A DNA stretch of 64,000 nucleotides from Anaerolineae bacterium. GTDB lineage: Bacteria > Chloroflexota > Anaerolineae > 4572-78 > J111. The position numbers were made by a program, and so were the translations under genes. The stretch is taken from assembly GCA_023382535.1 (NCBI GenBank), contig JAHDWA010000006.1, positions 186,001 to 250,000 on the forward strand, read 5' to 3'. This document shows positions 42,358 through 51,443 of the stretch, in pieces (the first letter of the stretch is position 1; each line of letters starts with the position of its first letter). The notes under the pieces were generated by a model. That model was given only the letters and a program-made list of their open reading frames with translations, did no database searches and was not told where the DNA came from.

Positions 42358-43614
42358 TCATTTACCCGGGGCAAATCTCGAGTGAATTAAATCTGCTTGA
42401 TCGGTCGAGGTAAGTATATTATAAACGCTCGTGGTATCAACTATTGTTGTGGTTAAGGCATGCTTACAGCAGGGAAACTCAATCTGCTTGAGTACCTGTC
42501 CATCTTCCAAATAATAGAGGGTGGAGGCTTTACCCACTGAGCTGTATGTAGTAACGACAACAACGCTGCTGTTACACCGAGGGGTACCAAACAAGAGACC
42601 TCCGGTAAGGTTCATGGTGGAGCGGGGCTGTAAATTAACCGCTGCCAGCCAATCCACCTGTCCCGTCAAATTAGCTACCACAATACTTTCATCACACACG
42701 ATTGGGCTGGCGATATAACGATCGCTGCCCGAATACCGGGCTTCAATCTGACCGGTGAGGGAGACCCGCCAGACGTCATGGCTGTAGGTCGCAATGAATA
42801 GGCTGTTATCAAAAAAGAGCGGGCTGGCAAAGATGCCTGCTTCGTCCCCTGGTTCCAGAGGAAGCTGCTTTTGCCAGCCGATCTGGCCTGTTTCCAGGTT
42901 AACGGCGCTAAGCGTGTTGGTCATATCTACAAAGTAGAGCGTATTCCCAAAGACCGCTGGCGCAGCAAAAATAGTTCCGGGCAAACGATTGTGCCACAGG
43001 ACTTGACCTTGAGGCGTTATGCTGTAGATGTGCCCCGTGCTACTACCCATGTAAATCCGACCCTGGTGAAGACGAATAAAGCTCTCCTGAAAACATCCCT
43101 CCAGATGCCGTTGCCAGACCAGGCGGCCGTCGCTCGTTCTTAAAGCTGCAACACCATCCCCGGCTCCGAAGATGACTTTACCATCAACCAGAGTAAGGGA
43201 GGTATCGCCAATCGCGCCGATGACCGCAGTTTTCCAGACTAAAGCCAGAGAAGTTTTATCAAAAGCGCGAATTTCGCCGGTGTTCCGGCAATCGCTGTCA
43301 AAGCCCGAGCCGACGTAAAGGAAGTGATCGTCTACGGCCGGCACGGCATAAGCAGGACCGGTGGCAGGAAAGGAAACGAAGTCAAAAAAGGGTTTATTGA
43401 TTACTGGAAAGTAAGTGTAAGAAGTAAAGATTTGAGAAAAAGAGAGGTTAGTCGAGGTATTGTCATGCATCAGGACTTGAGTAGATTTATTAGGCGACAC
43501 AATCGGCTTAAAAGGAATCTGCGGCAGTGCCTGGGATGTAACGGGCCACCCTATGCCGCCCATGAACAGCAATGATACAACCAGGGCTTCAACAAGATGA
43601 ATGTTTACCTTCAA
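42358..43614 (-). CDS. Secreted PQQ-like beta-propeller protein
   Basis: The protein has 418 residues with an N-terminal signal segment (VEALVVSLLFMGGIGWPVTSQA). From residue 90 onward seven or so WD/PQQ-like blades recur, for example AFDKTSLALVWKTAVIG, RTSDGRLVWQRHL, ITPQGQVLWHNRL and NLETGQIGWQKQL. Each has the pyrroloquinoline-quinone enzyme repeat pattern, but catalytic PQQ ligands were not identified, so it is probably a binding or scaffold propeller. The start is a TTG overlapping the upstream glycosyltransferase stop (TTGA). The 102-nt gap on its 3' side shows no hairpin. Confidence 0.78.
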   Translation of the reverse strand: MKVNIHLVEALVVSLLFMGGIGWPVTSQALPQIPFKPIVSPNKSTQVLMHDNTSTNLSFSQIFTSYTYFPVINKPFFDFVSFPATGPAYAVPAVDDHFLYVGSGFDSDCRNTGEIRAFDKTSLALVWKTAVIGAIGDTSLTLVDGKVIFGAGDGVAALRTSDGRLVWQRHLEGCFQESFIRLHQGRIYMGSSTGHIYSITPQGQVLWHNRLPGTIFAAPAVFGNTLYFVDMTNTLSAVNLETGQIGWQKQLPLEPGDEAGIFASPLFFDNSLFIATYSHDVWRVSLTGQIEARYSGSDRYIASPIVCDESIVVANLTGQVDWLAAVNLQPRSTMNLTGGLLFGTPRCNSSVVVVTTYSSVGKASTLYYLEDGQVLKQIEFPCCKHALTTTIVDTTSVYNILTSTDQADLIHSRFAPGK

Positions 43615-44864
43615 GCCATCACCCCTCTGGCAGGATTACGAGATGGCAGGGTGGCATATAAATCAAGCAGTTTGGTTTCCTCAACCTGCCAGCTATACTT
43701 GGAAGCTTTTTCCAGCAAATTTTTTTTAAAGCGGCCTGGACCGCCAAGGTCCGGCTGGAACATAAGCTGGATAGCCTGAGCAAAACTATTTGCATCGGCC
43801 AGGGGCATGACCAGCCCAAAATCTTCCCCAGCCACAACCCGGCGTAGAAAAGGCAGGTCGTTGGCAATAACCGGCAGCCCGGCTTGAATAAACTCAAATA
43901 ATTTGTTGGGCGAGCAAAGGTAGTGGTTTAAATCTACCGGTTGATAAGGAATAATTCCCGCATCGGCCGAGGCCGTCCAAAAGAGTAACTCGGCCTGTGA
44001 CACGGTCTCTTTGAAATGGATTCTATCATTAATCTTCTCTTCGCAAGCTATCTTCGCTAAAACTGCTTTTGCTTCTTCTCCGTAGCCCATGAACACTAAA
44101 TGAAGCGAGCCGGGGAGATGGGCCATCCCTCGGACCAATTCCGCCAGGCCGCGGTCTAAAGACAGCCAGCCCTGAAACAGTAGTATTTGATGAGCGGCCG
44201 GAATTTGGAACTGCTGGCGAAAACGATCTTCTTTGATCGTCGGCTTAAATCCGGCCGGCACGGTGACCGCATTCAGGATGACTTCCGGCTGGGGAACGTG
44301 ATAACGGCGAGCTATCTCCTCGGCAATGAGAGGGTTGACCGTAATAACCCGGTCACACAGAGAAATTGCACGGGCTTCGACCCGGCTCAGTTCTCGCTTT
44401 TGTTTAGCGGTGAGTGTGCCGATTTCGGGATAGAGTTCGTGAGCATCATAGACCAGGGGAATCCGAAGGCGTTTTTTGGCTTCTACCCCCACCTTGAGAT
44501 AGGGTAAATCGTGGATATGAACGATATCCGGATCAAAGTAAATGATCCGATTGAGCATGGCCTGTTCATGCAGCCGGAGCCCCCTGCTTCTCTGCGACAG
44601 ATACAAGGCCAGCCTGGTGATGCGAGTCAGAGCGGGTAATTTTTTTTGGACGTACATAATGGCTTTTTCGCGGAAAAAAACGTGGGAACGGGGCGAGTAA
44701 AGCCTTTCTAATTTAACCTGCCCGATCCTTTCGTGGCTGGTCAGGCCCTCTTGCCAATCAGCCAGCAGAATGACCTCGTACCCCTGCGCTATCAGTGTTT
44801 CGGCCTCTTGCAGGATGCGCCGGTCAATATAGTGGCTGTCAGGCGTGACCATGACTACTCTCAT
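43611..44864 (-). CDS. GT-B glycosyltransferase, family 4 type
   Basis: The protein has 417 residues. The N-terminal half carries IVHIHDLPYLKVGVEAKK and VYDAHELYPEIG; the C-terminal half carries LLFQGWLSLDRGLAELVRGM and NKLFEFIQAGLPVIAND with the conserved glutamate of the nucleotide-sugar site. Its ATG overlaps the stop of the preceding transferase gene as ATGA, so the two are coupled. It is a cytoplasmic retaining glycosyltransferase; the sugar is unknown. Confidence 0.86.
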   Translation of the reverse strand: MRVVMVTPDSHYIDRRILQEAETLIAQGYEVILLADWQEGLTSHERIGQVKLERLYSPRSHVFFREKAIMYVQKKLPALTRITRLALYLSQRSRGLRLHEQAMLNRIIYFDPDIVHIHDLPYLKVGVEAKKRLRIPLVYDAHELYPEIGTLTAKQKRELSRVEARAISLCDRVITVNPLIAEEIARRYHVPQPEVILNAVTVPAGFKPTIKEDRFRQQFQIPAAHQILLFQGWLSLDRGLAELVRGMAHLPGSLHLVFMGYGEEAKAVLAKIACEEKINDRIHFKETVSQAELLFWTASADAGIIPYQPVDLNHYLCSPNKLFEFIQAGLPVIANDLPFLRRVVAGEDFGLVMPLADANSFAQAIQLMFQPDLGGPGRFKKNLLEKASKYSWQVEETKLLDLYATLPSRNPARGVMA

Positions 44865-45904
44865 AATATAGGGTGATTGCCATGATAGTGTTGTTGCATT
44901 TGTCTAGCCACAGCCAGGCTGTCGTGTACCTGGGCGATATAGGCCAGACCCTGCTGGCCGATTTGGGGCCAGCGGCGGCGTTGATCCATTAACTCCTTTA
45001 AAACCTGACCAATTGTGTTGGGATTGGCCGAAATAAGGGGCAGATTAGCCGGGTAGTGCGGGCGGACATCATCCCGAATATAACAAATGACCGGCTTGCC
45101 TAAAGCCATCATCTCGACGGCAAAAGCGCCATAAGCGCCGACGAGCAGTTGGTCAACAACCAGGTCGGCGCCGGCGGCCGTTTGGAGGGCCTGCTCGTAA
45201 GGCATATTTTCAATGAGTAACAATTTTACCGGATACCCGGCGGCCTGTAAATCGGCGACGGCTCGTTCCAGATAATCGCTCCCCTTAATCATGCGGTTGG
45301 AAGGAGCATGGGCAATCACGAATTCTGCATGGCGCTCTCCGGGAGGGAGCGCGGCCACGGCGAGGGCCTGCTCGCGTAAGGGGCTAAACCACTCCAGGTC
45401 AATTGGCTGCGGCAGCCAGACACTGCCGGGAACAAATTCTAACAAATCAGGGGTACTGACAAAGACACCATCGGCATATTCTTGGGCTAACGCTACTGCT
45501 TTTTTGCGATTGGCGCTGCAAGCCATCGGCCAGTGTTCTTTACAGGCGCTGAACTCGTACTTGGCGATTACTGCTTTGCTGTCCCGAATGTCGCAGCCGC
45601 AAAAGTAGAAGAACACTTTCTTACCAAATTGTTTGAGCCAGGGAATATCCGACAAGGCGGAGTAGGTGAGTGAACTGCCGAAGTAAAACTGAAAAACGTC
45701 GAAGCGCCAGCTCTGGGTAAGGATTAATCTCAGCAGTTCTACCGAGATGGTAAAGCGGCCGGTGTCTTTGATGAGGTGATCTACCGGGTATTGAAAGCTG
45801 CTTGGAAAACAGTAAGCCCTCGCCTCCAGCCCAATGGCCCGTTGGGCCTTGGCCAGGACCCCGGCGGAACCGGCTATATTTTCAATCCCATGAAAAACTC
45901 TCAT
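44861..45904 (-). CDS. GT-B-fold glycosyltransferase (divergent family 4-like)
   Basis: The protein has 347 residues. It is shorter than its neighbours. The N-terminus MRVFHGIENIAGSAGVLAKAQRAIG forms the first Rossmann strand with a glycine loop. The C-terminal half contains FVIAHAPSNRMIKGSDYLERAV, where the Lys-Gly pair replaces the usual phosphate-binding motif, and GAFAVEMMALGKPVICYI, which supplies the conserved acidic residue. Its middle is Cys-rich (FYFCGCDIRD). It lies 15 nt after an epimerase gene. Assignment to the fold is good, to a family less so. Confidence 0.75.
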   Translation of the reverse strand: MRVFHGIENIAGSAGVLAKAQRAIGLEARAYCFPSSFQYPVDHLIKDTGRFTISVELLRLILTQSWRFDVFQFYFGSSLTYSALSDIPWLKQFGKKVFFYFCGCDIRDSKAVIAKYEFSACKEHWPMACSANRKKAVALAQEYADGVFVSTPDLLEFVPGSVWLPQPIDLEWFSPLREQALAVAALPPGERHAEFVIAHAPSNRMIKGSDYLERAVADLQAAGYPVKLLLIENMPYEQALQTAAGADLVVDQLLVGAYGAFAVEMMALGKPVICYIRDDVRPHYPANLPLISANPNTIGQVLKELMDQRRRWPQIGQQGLAYIAQVHDSLAVARQMQQHYHGNHPIL

Positions 45905-45919
45905 CAGACAACCTGCTCA

Positions 45920-46873
45920 TCAAGATATTTTTGGTACATCTCGCTTCGTCCTAAACCAATCAACCGTTCGTTCCAGGCCGTCTTGCAGGTCTACCACGGG
46001 TTTGTAGTTCAGGATGTTTTCTGCCTGGCTGATATCTGCTTGCGAATGGGGTACATCGCCGGAACGGGTCTGCTCGTGGATTAGCTGCGGCTCTCGTCCG
46101 GTCACTGTAGCCAATTTTGCCACCAGATCAAGCAGGGTGTAACGCTGGCCGCAGGCAATATTAAAGATGCCGCCGGCGGCTGCCGGAGCTGTACAGGCCA
46201 GCAGGTTTGCCTGGACGACATTGGCGATAAAGGTAAAATCCCGGCTTTGCTGCCCGTCTCCAAAAATAGTTAGGGGAGTTTGATTCAACAGGGCGGTAAT
46301 AAAGCGTGGTATGACCGCCGCGTATTGTGAGGTCGGGTCCTGGCGAGGACCAAAAACATTGAAATAGCGCAAGCAAACCGTTTCAAAGCCGTAGAGACGC
46401 CAGAAAGTTTGGCAGTACTGCTCCCCGGCCAATTTTGAAATGGCATAGGGCGAGAGCGGGCGAGGACACATTATCTCGCGTTTGGGCAGTTCTGGATTGT
46501 CCCCGTAAACCGACGAAGATGAAGCATAAACCAAACGCTTGACGCCCGCATCCTTTGCCGCCTGCAGCATGTTGAGCGTGCCCAGCACGTTGACCTCATT
46601 GGTCGTAATCGGGTCACGGACCGAGCGCGGCACCGAGGGCAGGGCGGCCTGATGCAGCACAAAATCCACTCCTGTGACCGCTTCACGTACAATGTGGTAG
46701 CTGCGGATATCCCCTTCAATTACTTCGATTTTATCTCTTAACGCGGCTAGATTGGGCCGCTGGCCGGTGGCAAAGTTATCCAGAACTCGTACCCGTTCCC
46801 CTCTGGATATTAATTCAGCGGCCAGGTTGCTGCCGATAAAACCGGCGCCGCCCGTAATTAGATAAACAGCCAT
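45920..46873 (-). CDS. UDP-sugar 4-epimerase-like SDR
   Basis: The protein has 317 residues. TGGAGFIGSNLA opens the chain; then LHQAALPSVPRSVRDP, catalytic YASSSSVYGD and YAISKLAGEQY, and RYFNVFGPRQDP. The sequence after the NAD domain (PSVPRSV, FGPRQDP) is typical of the WbpP/TviC/Gne group that interconverts UDP-N-acetylglucosamine (or its uronate) with the galacto form. AGGAG lies 7 nt upstream of the ATG. With the WecB/WecC-like genes upstream it points to a glycan rich in N-acetylhexosamine or their uronates. Confidence 0.85.
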   Translation of the reverse strand: MAVYLITGGAGFIGSNLAAELISRGERVRVLDNFATGQRPNLAALRDKIEVIEGDIRSYHIVREAVTGVDFVLHQAALPSVPRSVRDPITTNEVNVLGTLNMLQAAKDAGVKRLVYASSSSVYGDNPELPKREIMCPRPLSPYAISKLAGEQYCQTFWRLYGFETVCLRYFNVFGPRQDPTSQYAAVIPRFITALLNQTPLTIFGDGQQSRDFTFIANVVQANLLACTAPAAAGGIFNIACGQRYTLLDLVAKLATVTGREPQLIHEQTRSGDVPHSQADISQAENILNYKPVVDLQDGLERTVDWFRTKRDVPKIS

Positions 46874-46950
46874 AAATTTTCTCCTAACTTAAACCGAAGA
46901 TCAAAGCTAAAGGGAGGGTTTCGCCAAAATTCGTTTTCTACTGATTCTGG

Positions 46951-48216
46951 CTAGGGGTGGGCATAATAGTAGAGAATTTCACGCAGAATTTTCAGACGAT
47001 CGAACCAGTTCCGATGTTTTCGTCGCCTTGCCAATAATTCGTAATATTTTGCCTCAACCCGGCTAACTTCTTTGTCAAAATCAGCCTGGGTTCTGACAAT
47101 TTCCAGGCCATTGCAGGCAATATTATGCCTCAGTTCCTCATCGTTCAACAGGCGGAGCACGCCTTCGGCAATCCCGGGCGGCGATGAATCGACAAAATAG
47201 GCGCTTTGCTCATGAGTCACAATTTCCTCGTAGCGGGGCAAGCGCGAGAGAATATTGGGGACCTCACAGCCCATGCCTTCCAGCAAGGTTTGGGGCAGCC
47301 CATCCGAGGAAGGCACGGCCACCGTCATTTCCGCCAGGTTGTAATACAGCGGCATCTCGTGGTGCTGAATATGGCCAACAAAGATGATATGATTTGAGAG
47401 ACCTAATTGTTGAACTTGAGCTGCTATCTGTTTTTTGTAATCTGGATCGGCCGCGTATTCGGTAATAAGCAGTCTAATCTCGGGATGAGCGGCCACAATT
47501 TGAGGCATAGCCTCGACAATCAGATGAACATTATAGAACGGCTGGAGTATTTTAGGACTGAGAATCACCCGATGATTGGCAGAAAGACCCAACTGTGTGC
47601 GCAATGCGGTCGCATCCATGCGTCGAAAACGAGCCAGGTCAGCTCCCCAGACAACCTTGATAGCTTTTGAGCCAAATCCTCCCAGCTTGTCCAAAACTGT
47701 GATGAGATAATCGGACTTAGAAGTGATCAGGTCCGCCCTTTTGAACAGTTGCAGGGTTAGCCATTTTCCGCGCGGGCTGGGGCTGCCCTGTTCTTCAAAA
47801 AGGACGTCCCCGCCCATGACGCTAACCACCAGCGGGTGGTAATCGGCCGCTGCGGCCATCCAGGCCCAGCCGTTATAGGCATAATGAATATGGACAATAT
47901 CGGGGTTGCAGTGTTTCAGTACCCGCCGGAAGTTGTAGAAGAGATGGATCGGATCGGTGTAGGGCGACGTTGATTTTTTAAGAAATCGCGTTGTGACCTT
48001 GTTAACCCGGTAAAGGATTGAATTTAAAATAGAGTGGGGAGGACCCACCGGAACGATCTCGGTGATTCCGTCAATGCCGGCGATACTATCACACAGCAAA
48101 TATACTCGATGCCCCCGTTCGGCGAAGCACTTAACCCGGCTGACCACATGCGAGCTTTGCGAGGAGCCAATCGCACAAATTGTCAGTTTTGGCCGGTGGA
48201 TTTCATTGACTGTCAT
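46951..48216 (-). CDS. GT-B glycosyltransferase, family 4 type
   Basis: The protein has 421 residues from the ATG at 48216, which lies inside the end of asnB-like copy 3 (14-nt overlap). The acceptor half has CFAERGHRVYLLCD and IVHIHYAYNGWAWM; the donor half has VILSPKILQPFYNVHLIVEAM, IIFVGHIQHHEMPLYYNLAEM and PSSDGLPQTLLEGMGCEVPNI, where the E-x6-E signature of GT4 enzymes is clear. The C-terminus is basic. It probably acts directly after the amidotransferase in one transcript. Confidence 0.86.
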   Translation of the reverse strand: MTVNEIHRPKLTICAIGSSQSSHVVSRVKCFAERGHRVYLLCDSIAGIDGITEIVPVGPPHSILNSILYRVNKVTTRFLKKSTSPYTDPIHLFYNFRRVLKHCNPDIVHIHYAYNGWAWMAAAADYHPLVVSVMGGDVLFEEQGSPSPRGKWLTLQLFKRADLITSKSDYLITVLDKLGGFGSKAIKVVWGADLARFRRMDATALRTQLGLSANHRVILSPKILQPFYNVHLIVEAMPQIVAAHPEIRLLITEYAADPDYKKQIAAQVQQLGLSNHIIFVGHIQHHEMPLYYNLAEMTVAVPSSDGLPQTLLEGMGCEVPNILSRLPRYEEIVTHEQSAYFVDSSPPGIAEGVLRLLNDEELRHNIACNGLEIVRTQADFDKEVSRVEAKYYELLARRRKHRNWFDRLKILREILYYYAHP

Positions 48217-50119
48217 AAAGAAGATGCCGTTTATCCACAAAGTGTTGGAACCACAGCTCCAGCATCAACAAAACAAAGATCTTATTGGAGGCATCTTGAG
48301 TTCCCTGGCTGTGTTCCTGCACCAGGCGCTTAACTGCATTTACCTCAAAAAGCTCCCGCGCTTTGATAGCCTGCTCGGTCAAGGTATCGTGGATAAATTC
48401 ACGCAATTGATCCCGCATCCAGACTTTCATAGGCACGTTGAAGCCATGTTTGGGCCGGTAAAGAAGCTCCGGGGGCAGGTATCTTTCCATCGTTTTCTTG
48501 ACCAGATACTTACCCTCTGTACCCTGTATTTTGTATTCGCCGGGAACGCGAAAGGCCCACTCAACCACGTGATGATCGAGAAAAGGCACCCGGGCCTCCA
48601 GGCCAAAGGCCATCGTCATCCGGTCAACCTTGGTCAGCATCTCGCTCACTAAAGTTGTTTTAATGTCGGTATATAACTTACGGGCAAGCTGATCCCCATC
48701 CTGGAACTGGTCATAATAGCGTTGGGTGATGTTGTGTGACCAGGCCTTGTTGATGGGCCGCCAGGTTTCGGGTAACAGCAACCCTTCCAGTTCATGGTTT
48801 TGGTAACAAATAAATGATTGGACATACCGCTCATCGGATGAGGTCGCCTGGCGTAACTTTTCAACGAGACGACCTGCTCGGTGAGAAGAGCGCCTGATAT
48901 TCCACGAGTCGGCTATAGTAACTACTTCTTTCAGCAGAGGACGAAAGGCTAAGGGAAGGCGGTTGTTAAGCTCCGGAAAGTGGACATGCCGCCAGGTGTA
49001 GCCGGCAAACACCTCATCCCCGCCATCTCCCGTGAGAACTACTTTAACATGCTGCCGGGCCATCTGGGCCAGGAAATAGAGGGCAAAGGAGGATGAAATG
49101 GCGAAAGGCTCATCCGCATGCCAGGCAATCTTGGGCAGGGCCTCAACCAGATTAGGGGTAAGATTGAACTCGTGATGTTCGGTTTGACACAAGGAGGCCA
49201 CTTCTCTGGCATAGGGGCTTTCGTCAAATTCAGAAAGACCGCGAAAGGTGCTGGCGAAGGTCATCATGGGGGTGGACGCCTGCCGATTGGCGAGCGCCAC
49301 AATGGAACTTGAGTCAACGCCACCGCTCAAAAACGCCCCCACGGGCACGTCAGCCAGCAAATGAGAGCTGACTGTCTTTTGGAAGAGGGTATCAAATTGG
49401 TCGCACACCGATTGTAAATCGGTGTGCCCGTTCGTCTGGAAAGAGGAAATGTCCCAGTATTGATATTCTTTAACTCGACCGTTTTCAACACAGAGATAGT
49501 GGCCGGGCAAAAGCTTTTTGACGCCCTTAAAAATCGTTTCCGGGTCAGGGATGCTCATAAAATGTAAGAAATCGCTCAAAGCGGTTTCATTTAAGGTTGA
49601 GGGTAAGGTACGATCAGCGAGCAGGGCCTTGAGTTCCGAAGCAAAAATCAGGTGCTGCTGGTCGTAATAGTAGAACAGAGGCTTAATACCCAGCCGGTCC
49701 CGCGCCAGCAGTAAGCGCTGTCGCCGGGCATCCCAGATGGCGAAAGCATACATCCCATCTATTTTCTTCAGAAACTCCGGCCCGTATTCCTCATACAGGT
49801 GGATCAAGGTTTCGGTGTCGGAGGTGGATTTAAGCTGGTGGCCCTGAGAGCGCAAGGCTGCCGTAAAATCGAGGTGATTATAACACTCGCCGTTATAGGT
49901 AATCCAAACCGTACCATCCTCGTTGGACATGGGTTGATGTCCCGCTGCCGACAGGTCTATGATGGACAGGCGGCGATGGCCCAGGCCAATATTTCCAGCC
50001 ACATAATAGCCAAAGTCATCCGGCCCGCGATGCGCTATCAGATCGGTCATCCGCTGCAGGAGCGACATTTGCACCGGGGTTTTTGGATCAAAACAGTAAA
50101 TACCGCTTATTCCGCACAT
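48203..50119 (-). CDS. AsnB-like glutamine amidotransferase (copy 3)
   Basis: The protein has 638 residues with Cys2 in MCGISG. Glutaminase motifs HRRLSIIDLSAAGHQPM, YNGECYNH (the usual GEIYN is GECYN here) and SDTETLI are present. The synthetase half has LSGGVDSSS (about 262-270), TGDGGDEVFAGY and GLEARVPFLDH. Residues about 231-239 (NGHTDLQSV) come from a palindromic DNA insertion placed in a loop just before the ATP domain. It is the least like the other copies in the ATP-domain motif (TGDGGDE). An AGGG site overlaps a possible short leader frame. Confidence 0.88.
   Translation of the reverse strand: MCGISGIYCFDPKTPVQMSLLQRMTDLIAHRGPDDFGYYVAGNIGLGHRRLSIIDLSAAGHQPMSNEDGTVWITYNGECYNHLDFTAALRSQGHQLKSTSDTETLIHLYEEYGPEFLKKIDGMYAFAIWDARRQRLLLARDRLGIKPLFYYYDQQHLIFASELKALLADRTLPSTLNETALSDFLHFMSIPDPETIFKGVKKLLPGHYLCVENGRVKEYQYWDISSFQTNGHTDLQSVCDQFDTLFQKTVSSHLLADVPVGAFLSGGVDSSSIVALANRQASTPMMTFASTFRGLSEFDESPYAREVASLCQTEHHEFNLTPNLVEALPKIAWHADEPFAISSSFALYFLAQMARQHVKVVLTGDGGDEVFAGYTWRHVHFPELNNRLPLAFRPLLKEVVTIADSWNIRRSSHRAGRLVEKLRQATSSDERYVQSFICYQNHELEGLLLPETWRPINKAWSHNITQRYYDQFQDGDQLARKLYTDIKTTLVSEMLTKVDRMTMAFGLEARVPFLDHHVVEWAFRVPGEYKIQGTEGKYLVKKTMERYLPPELLYRPKHGFNVPMKVWMRDQLREFIHDTLTEQAIKARELFEVNAVKRLVQEHSQGTQDASNKIFVLLMLELWFQHFVDKRHLLYDSQ
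49403..49427. repeat. In-frame palindromic insertion in asnB-like copy 3
   Basis: GCACACCGATT (49403-49413) and AATCGGTGTGC (49417-49427) form a perfect 11-bp inverted repeat with a 3-nt loop. On the minus strand it is translated in frame as part of a loop (GHTDLQSV), at a position between the two domains of the enzyme where other copies have no such sequence. Confidence 0.7.
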
Positions 50120-50124
50120 TTTCC

Positions 50125-50154
50125 CTATAATCCACAGCTTGAAGCATTAATCAT
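50125..50154 (-). CDS. Possible 9-residue leader frame before asnB-like copy 3
   Basis: ATG at 50154 with AGGAG at good distance encodes MINASSCGL and stops 5 nt before the AsnB-like start. It may simply be chance. If translated it would hold ribosomes near the amidotransferase start. Confidence 0.15.
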   Translation of the reverse strand: MINASSCGL

Positions 50155-50237
50155 AAGATACTCCTATTGCGGCAGAATCCGAAAATTGGTCCACTTGGAA
50201 TTCTCATTTTTGTTCTTATACCTTTTTGCATGGCCCG

Positions 50238-51428
50238 TCAGGAAACTACTTTAAGCAAGGCCTGAACGCGATGGGGGTAAGTGTGCTCGGCCATAACATA
50301 TTCGTAGGTGCGCTCGACCATAGCCTGACGGTAGCTTTCGTCTTTGAAGCAGTCTATCGCTTCATAAATATTAGAAAGATCTTTTTTTACGCTGATGTAA
50401 TGTTCATCAGCGTTAAGAATACCGTTATAATCCCCCTCTAGCAAAATTTGGCACGTTTTGGCGCCAATCGGCTCAAAGTGACGCGACGATATACTTTTGC
50501 CTGAGACCAGGCGCGGCTGGTTTTGATAAAAGCGTTCAAAAACTTCTTCAAAGGTAGCCTGCCGGTTTTCATTCAAATTATAATCCCTGGCGGCTGTCAG
50601 GAGGCGGCCTCGATCATTTAAATAGTAAGTGCCCGACTCCGCGCCAATGATGCTGTGACACATGTTAAGAAATTTAGCCCACTCTGTCCGGGGGATGCGC
50701 TGGGTACGGATTTCGCAGGTAAGCCCCAAATTTGCCCCCCGGGTTTCAAAAAAGCGGATCAGATCCGTCCTTTCCTTGTCACCCACAAAAGGCCAGTAAA
50801 TATCGCCGATAAAGCCGACGTCAATTGTACGCTGAGAGCCGGCTATAGGATAATAGACTTTGGGGTTCAGGGCATGCGGCATTGACAATAAGTGGCTCCG
50901 ATCACACTCCTGGTAGAGGTAACGGGCTGCCTCGAGGGGCAACTGGCTGCAGATAAATTCTGCTTCAACCGAGCGAATAAAGCCGATCTTTTCGTCCAGA
51001 AGATCATATTCATTGCCGATAAACACCACCAATTTGCCGCGCCGGCGTTGAAACCAGCCGGCCGTCTTGAGCAGTAAGGTCATATCATCGCCGGCAGCGG
51101 CGTGCGAGACAACGATGAGATCATAACGATGGAGCATCAGCAAACAGCGCGAAAAGTGCACCAGGTTATTGATATTGCAGACCTCAACATCCAGTTCGGG
51201 CGCGGCGCAAAAAGCATCGCGCCAGTCCTGGACGTAAGATAAGAATTCGTGGAAATCACGCAGATGGGCAAACATATCTACTATCCCTGGATAACGCTTT
51301 AGAAAAGCAGGGGGTTTGGCCCCATCTTTGTAGCCAAAGATGCCGCGCAGGATGGTATCTGTTTTAATGACCGTTGGCCCGGTGGCATTGGCGTCGAGAT
51401 AAAGTGTTTTGAGACGATCTTTCTTCAT
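50238..51428 (-). CDS. CgeB-like glycosyltransferase (GT-B)
   Basis: The protein has 396 residues. The C-terminal part has the pattern of CgeB-like GT-B proteins: VGFIGDIYWPFVGDKERTDLI, then FEPIGAKTCQILLEGDYNGIL and DEHYISVKKDLSN, where the segment before the last helix supplies the nucleotide-sugar contacts. The same features recur in the gene at 55869-57413. The N-terminal half is less conserved. The gap to asnB-like copy 3 (118 nt) contains a GGTATAAG sequence that might be a -10. The sugar is unknown. Confidence 0.78.
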   Translation of the reverse strand: MKKDRLKTLYLDANATGPTVIKTDTILRGIFGYKDGAKPPAFLKRYPGIVDMFAHLRDFHEFLSYVQDWRDAFCAAPELDVEVCNINNLVHFSRCLLMLHRYDLIVVSHAAAGDDMTLLLKTAGWFQRRRGKLVVFIGNEYDLLDEKIGFIRSVEAEFICSQLPLEAARYLYQECDRSHLLSMPHALNPKVYYPIAGSQRTIDVGFIGDIYWPFVGDKERTDLIRFFETRGANLGLTCEIRTQRIPRTEWAKFLNMCHSIIGAESGTYYLNDRGRLLTAARDYNLNENRQATFEEVFERFYQNQPRLVSGKSISSRHFEPIGAKTCQILLEGDYNGILNADEHYISVKKDLSNIYEAIDCFKDESYRQAMVERTYEYVMAEHTYPHRVQALLKVVS

Positions 51429-51443
51429 AATTTATTGAGGTTC

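Noticed and set aside
48062..48652. Plus-strand frame of 196 codons
   Set aside because: It is antisense to the end of asnB-like copy 3 and the start of a glycosyltransferase gene, both with strong family motifs.
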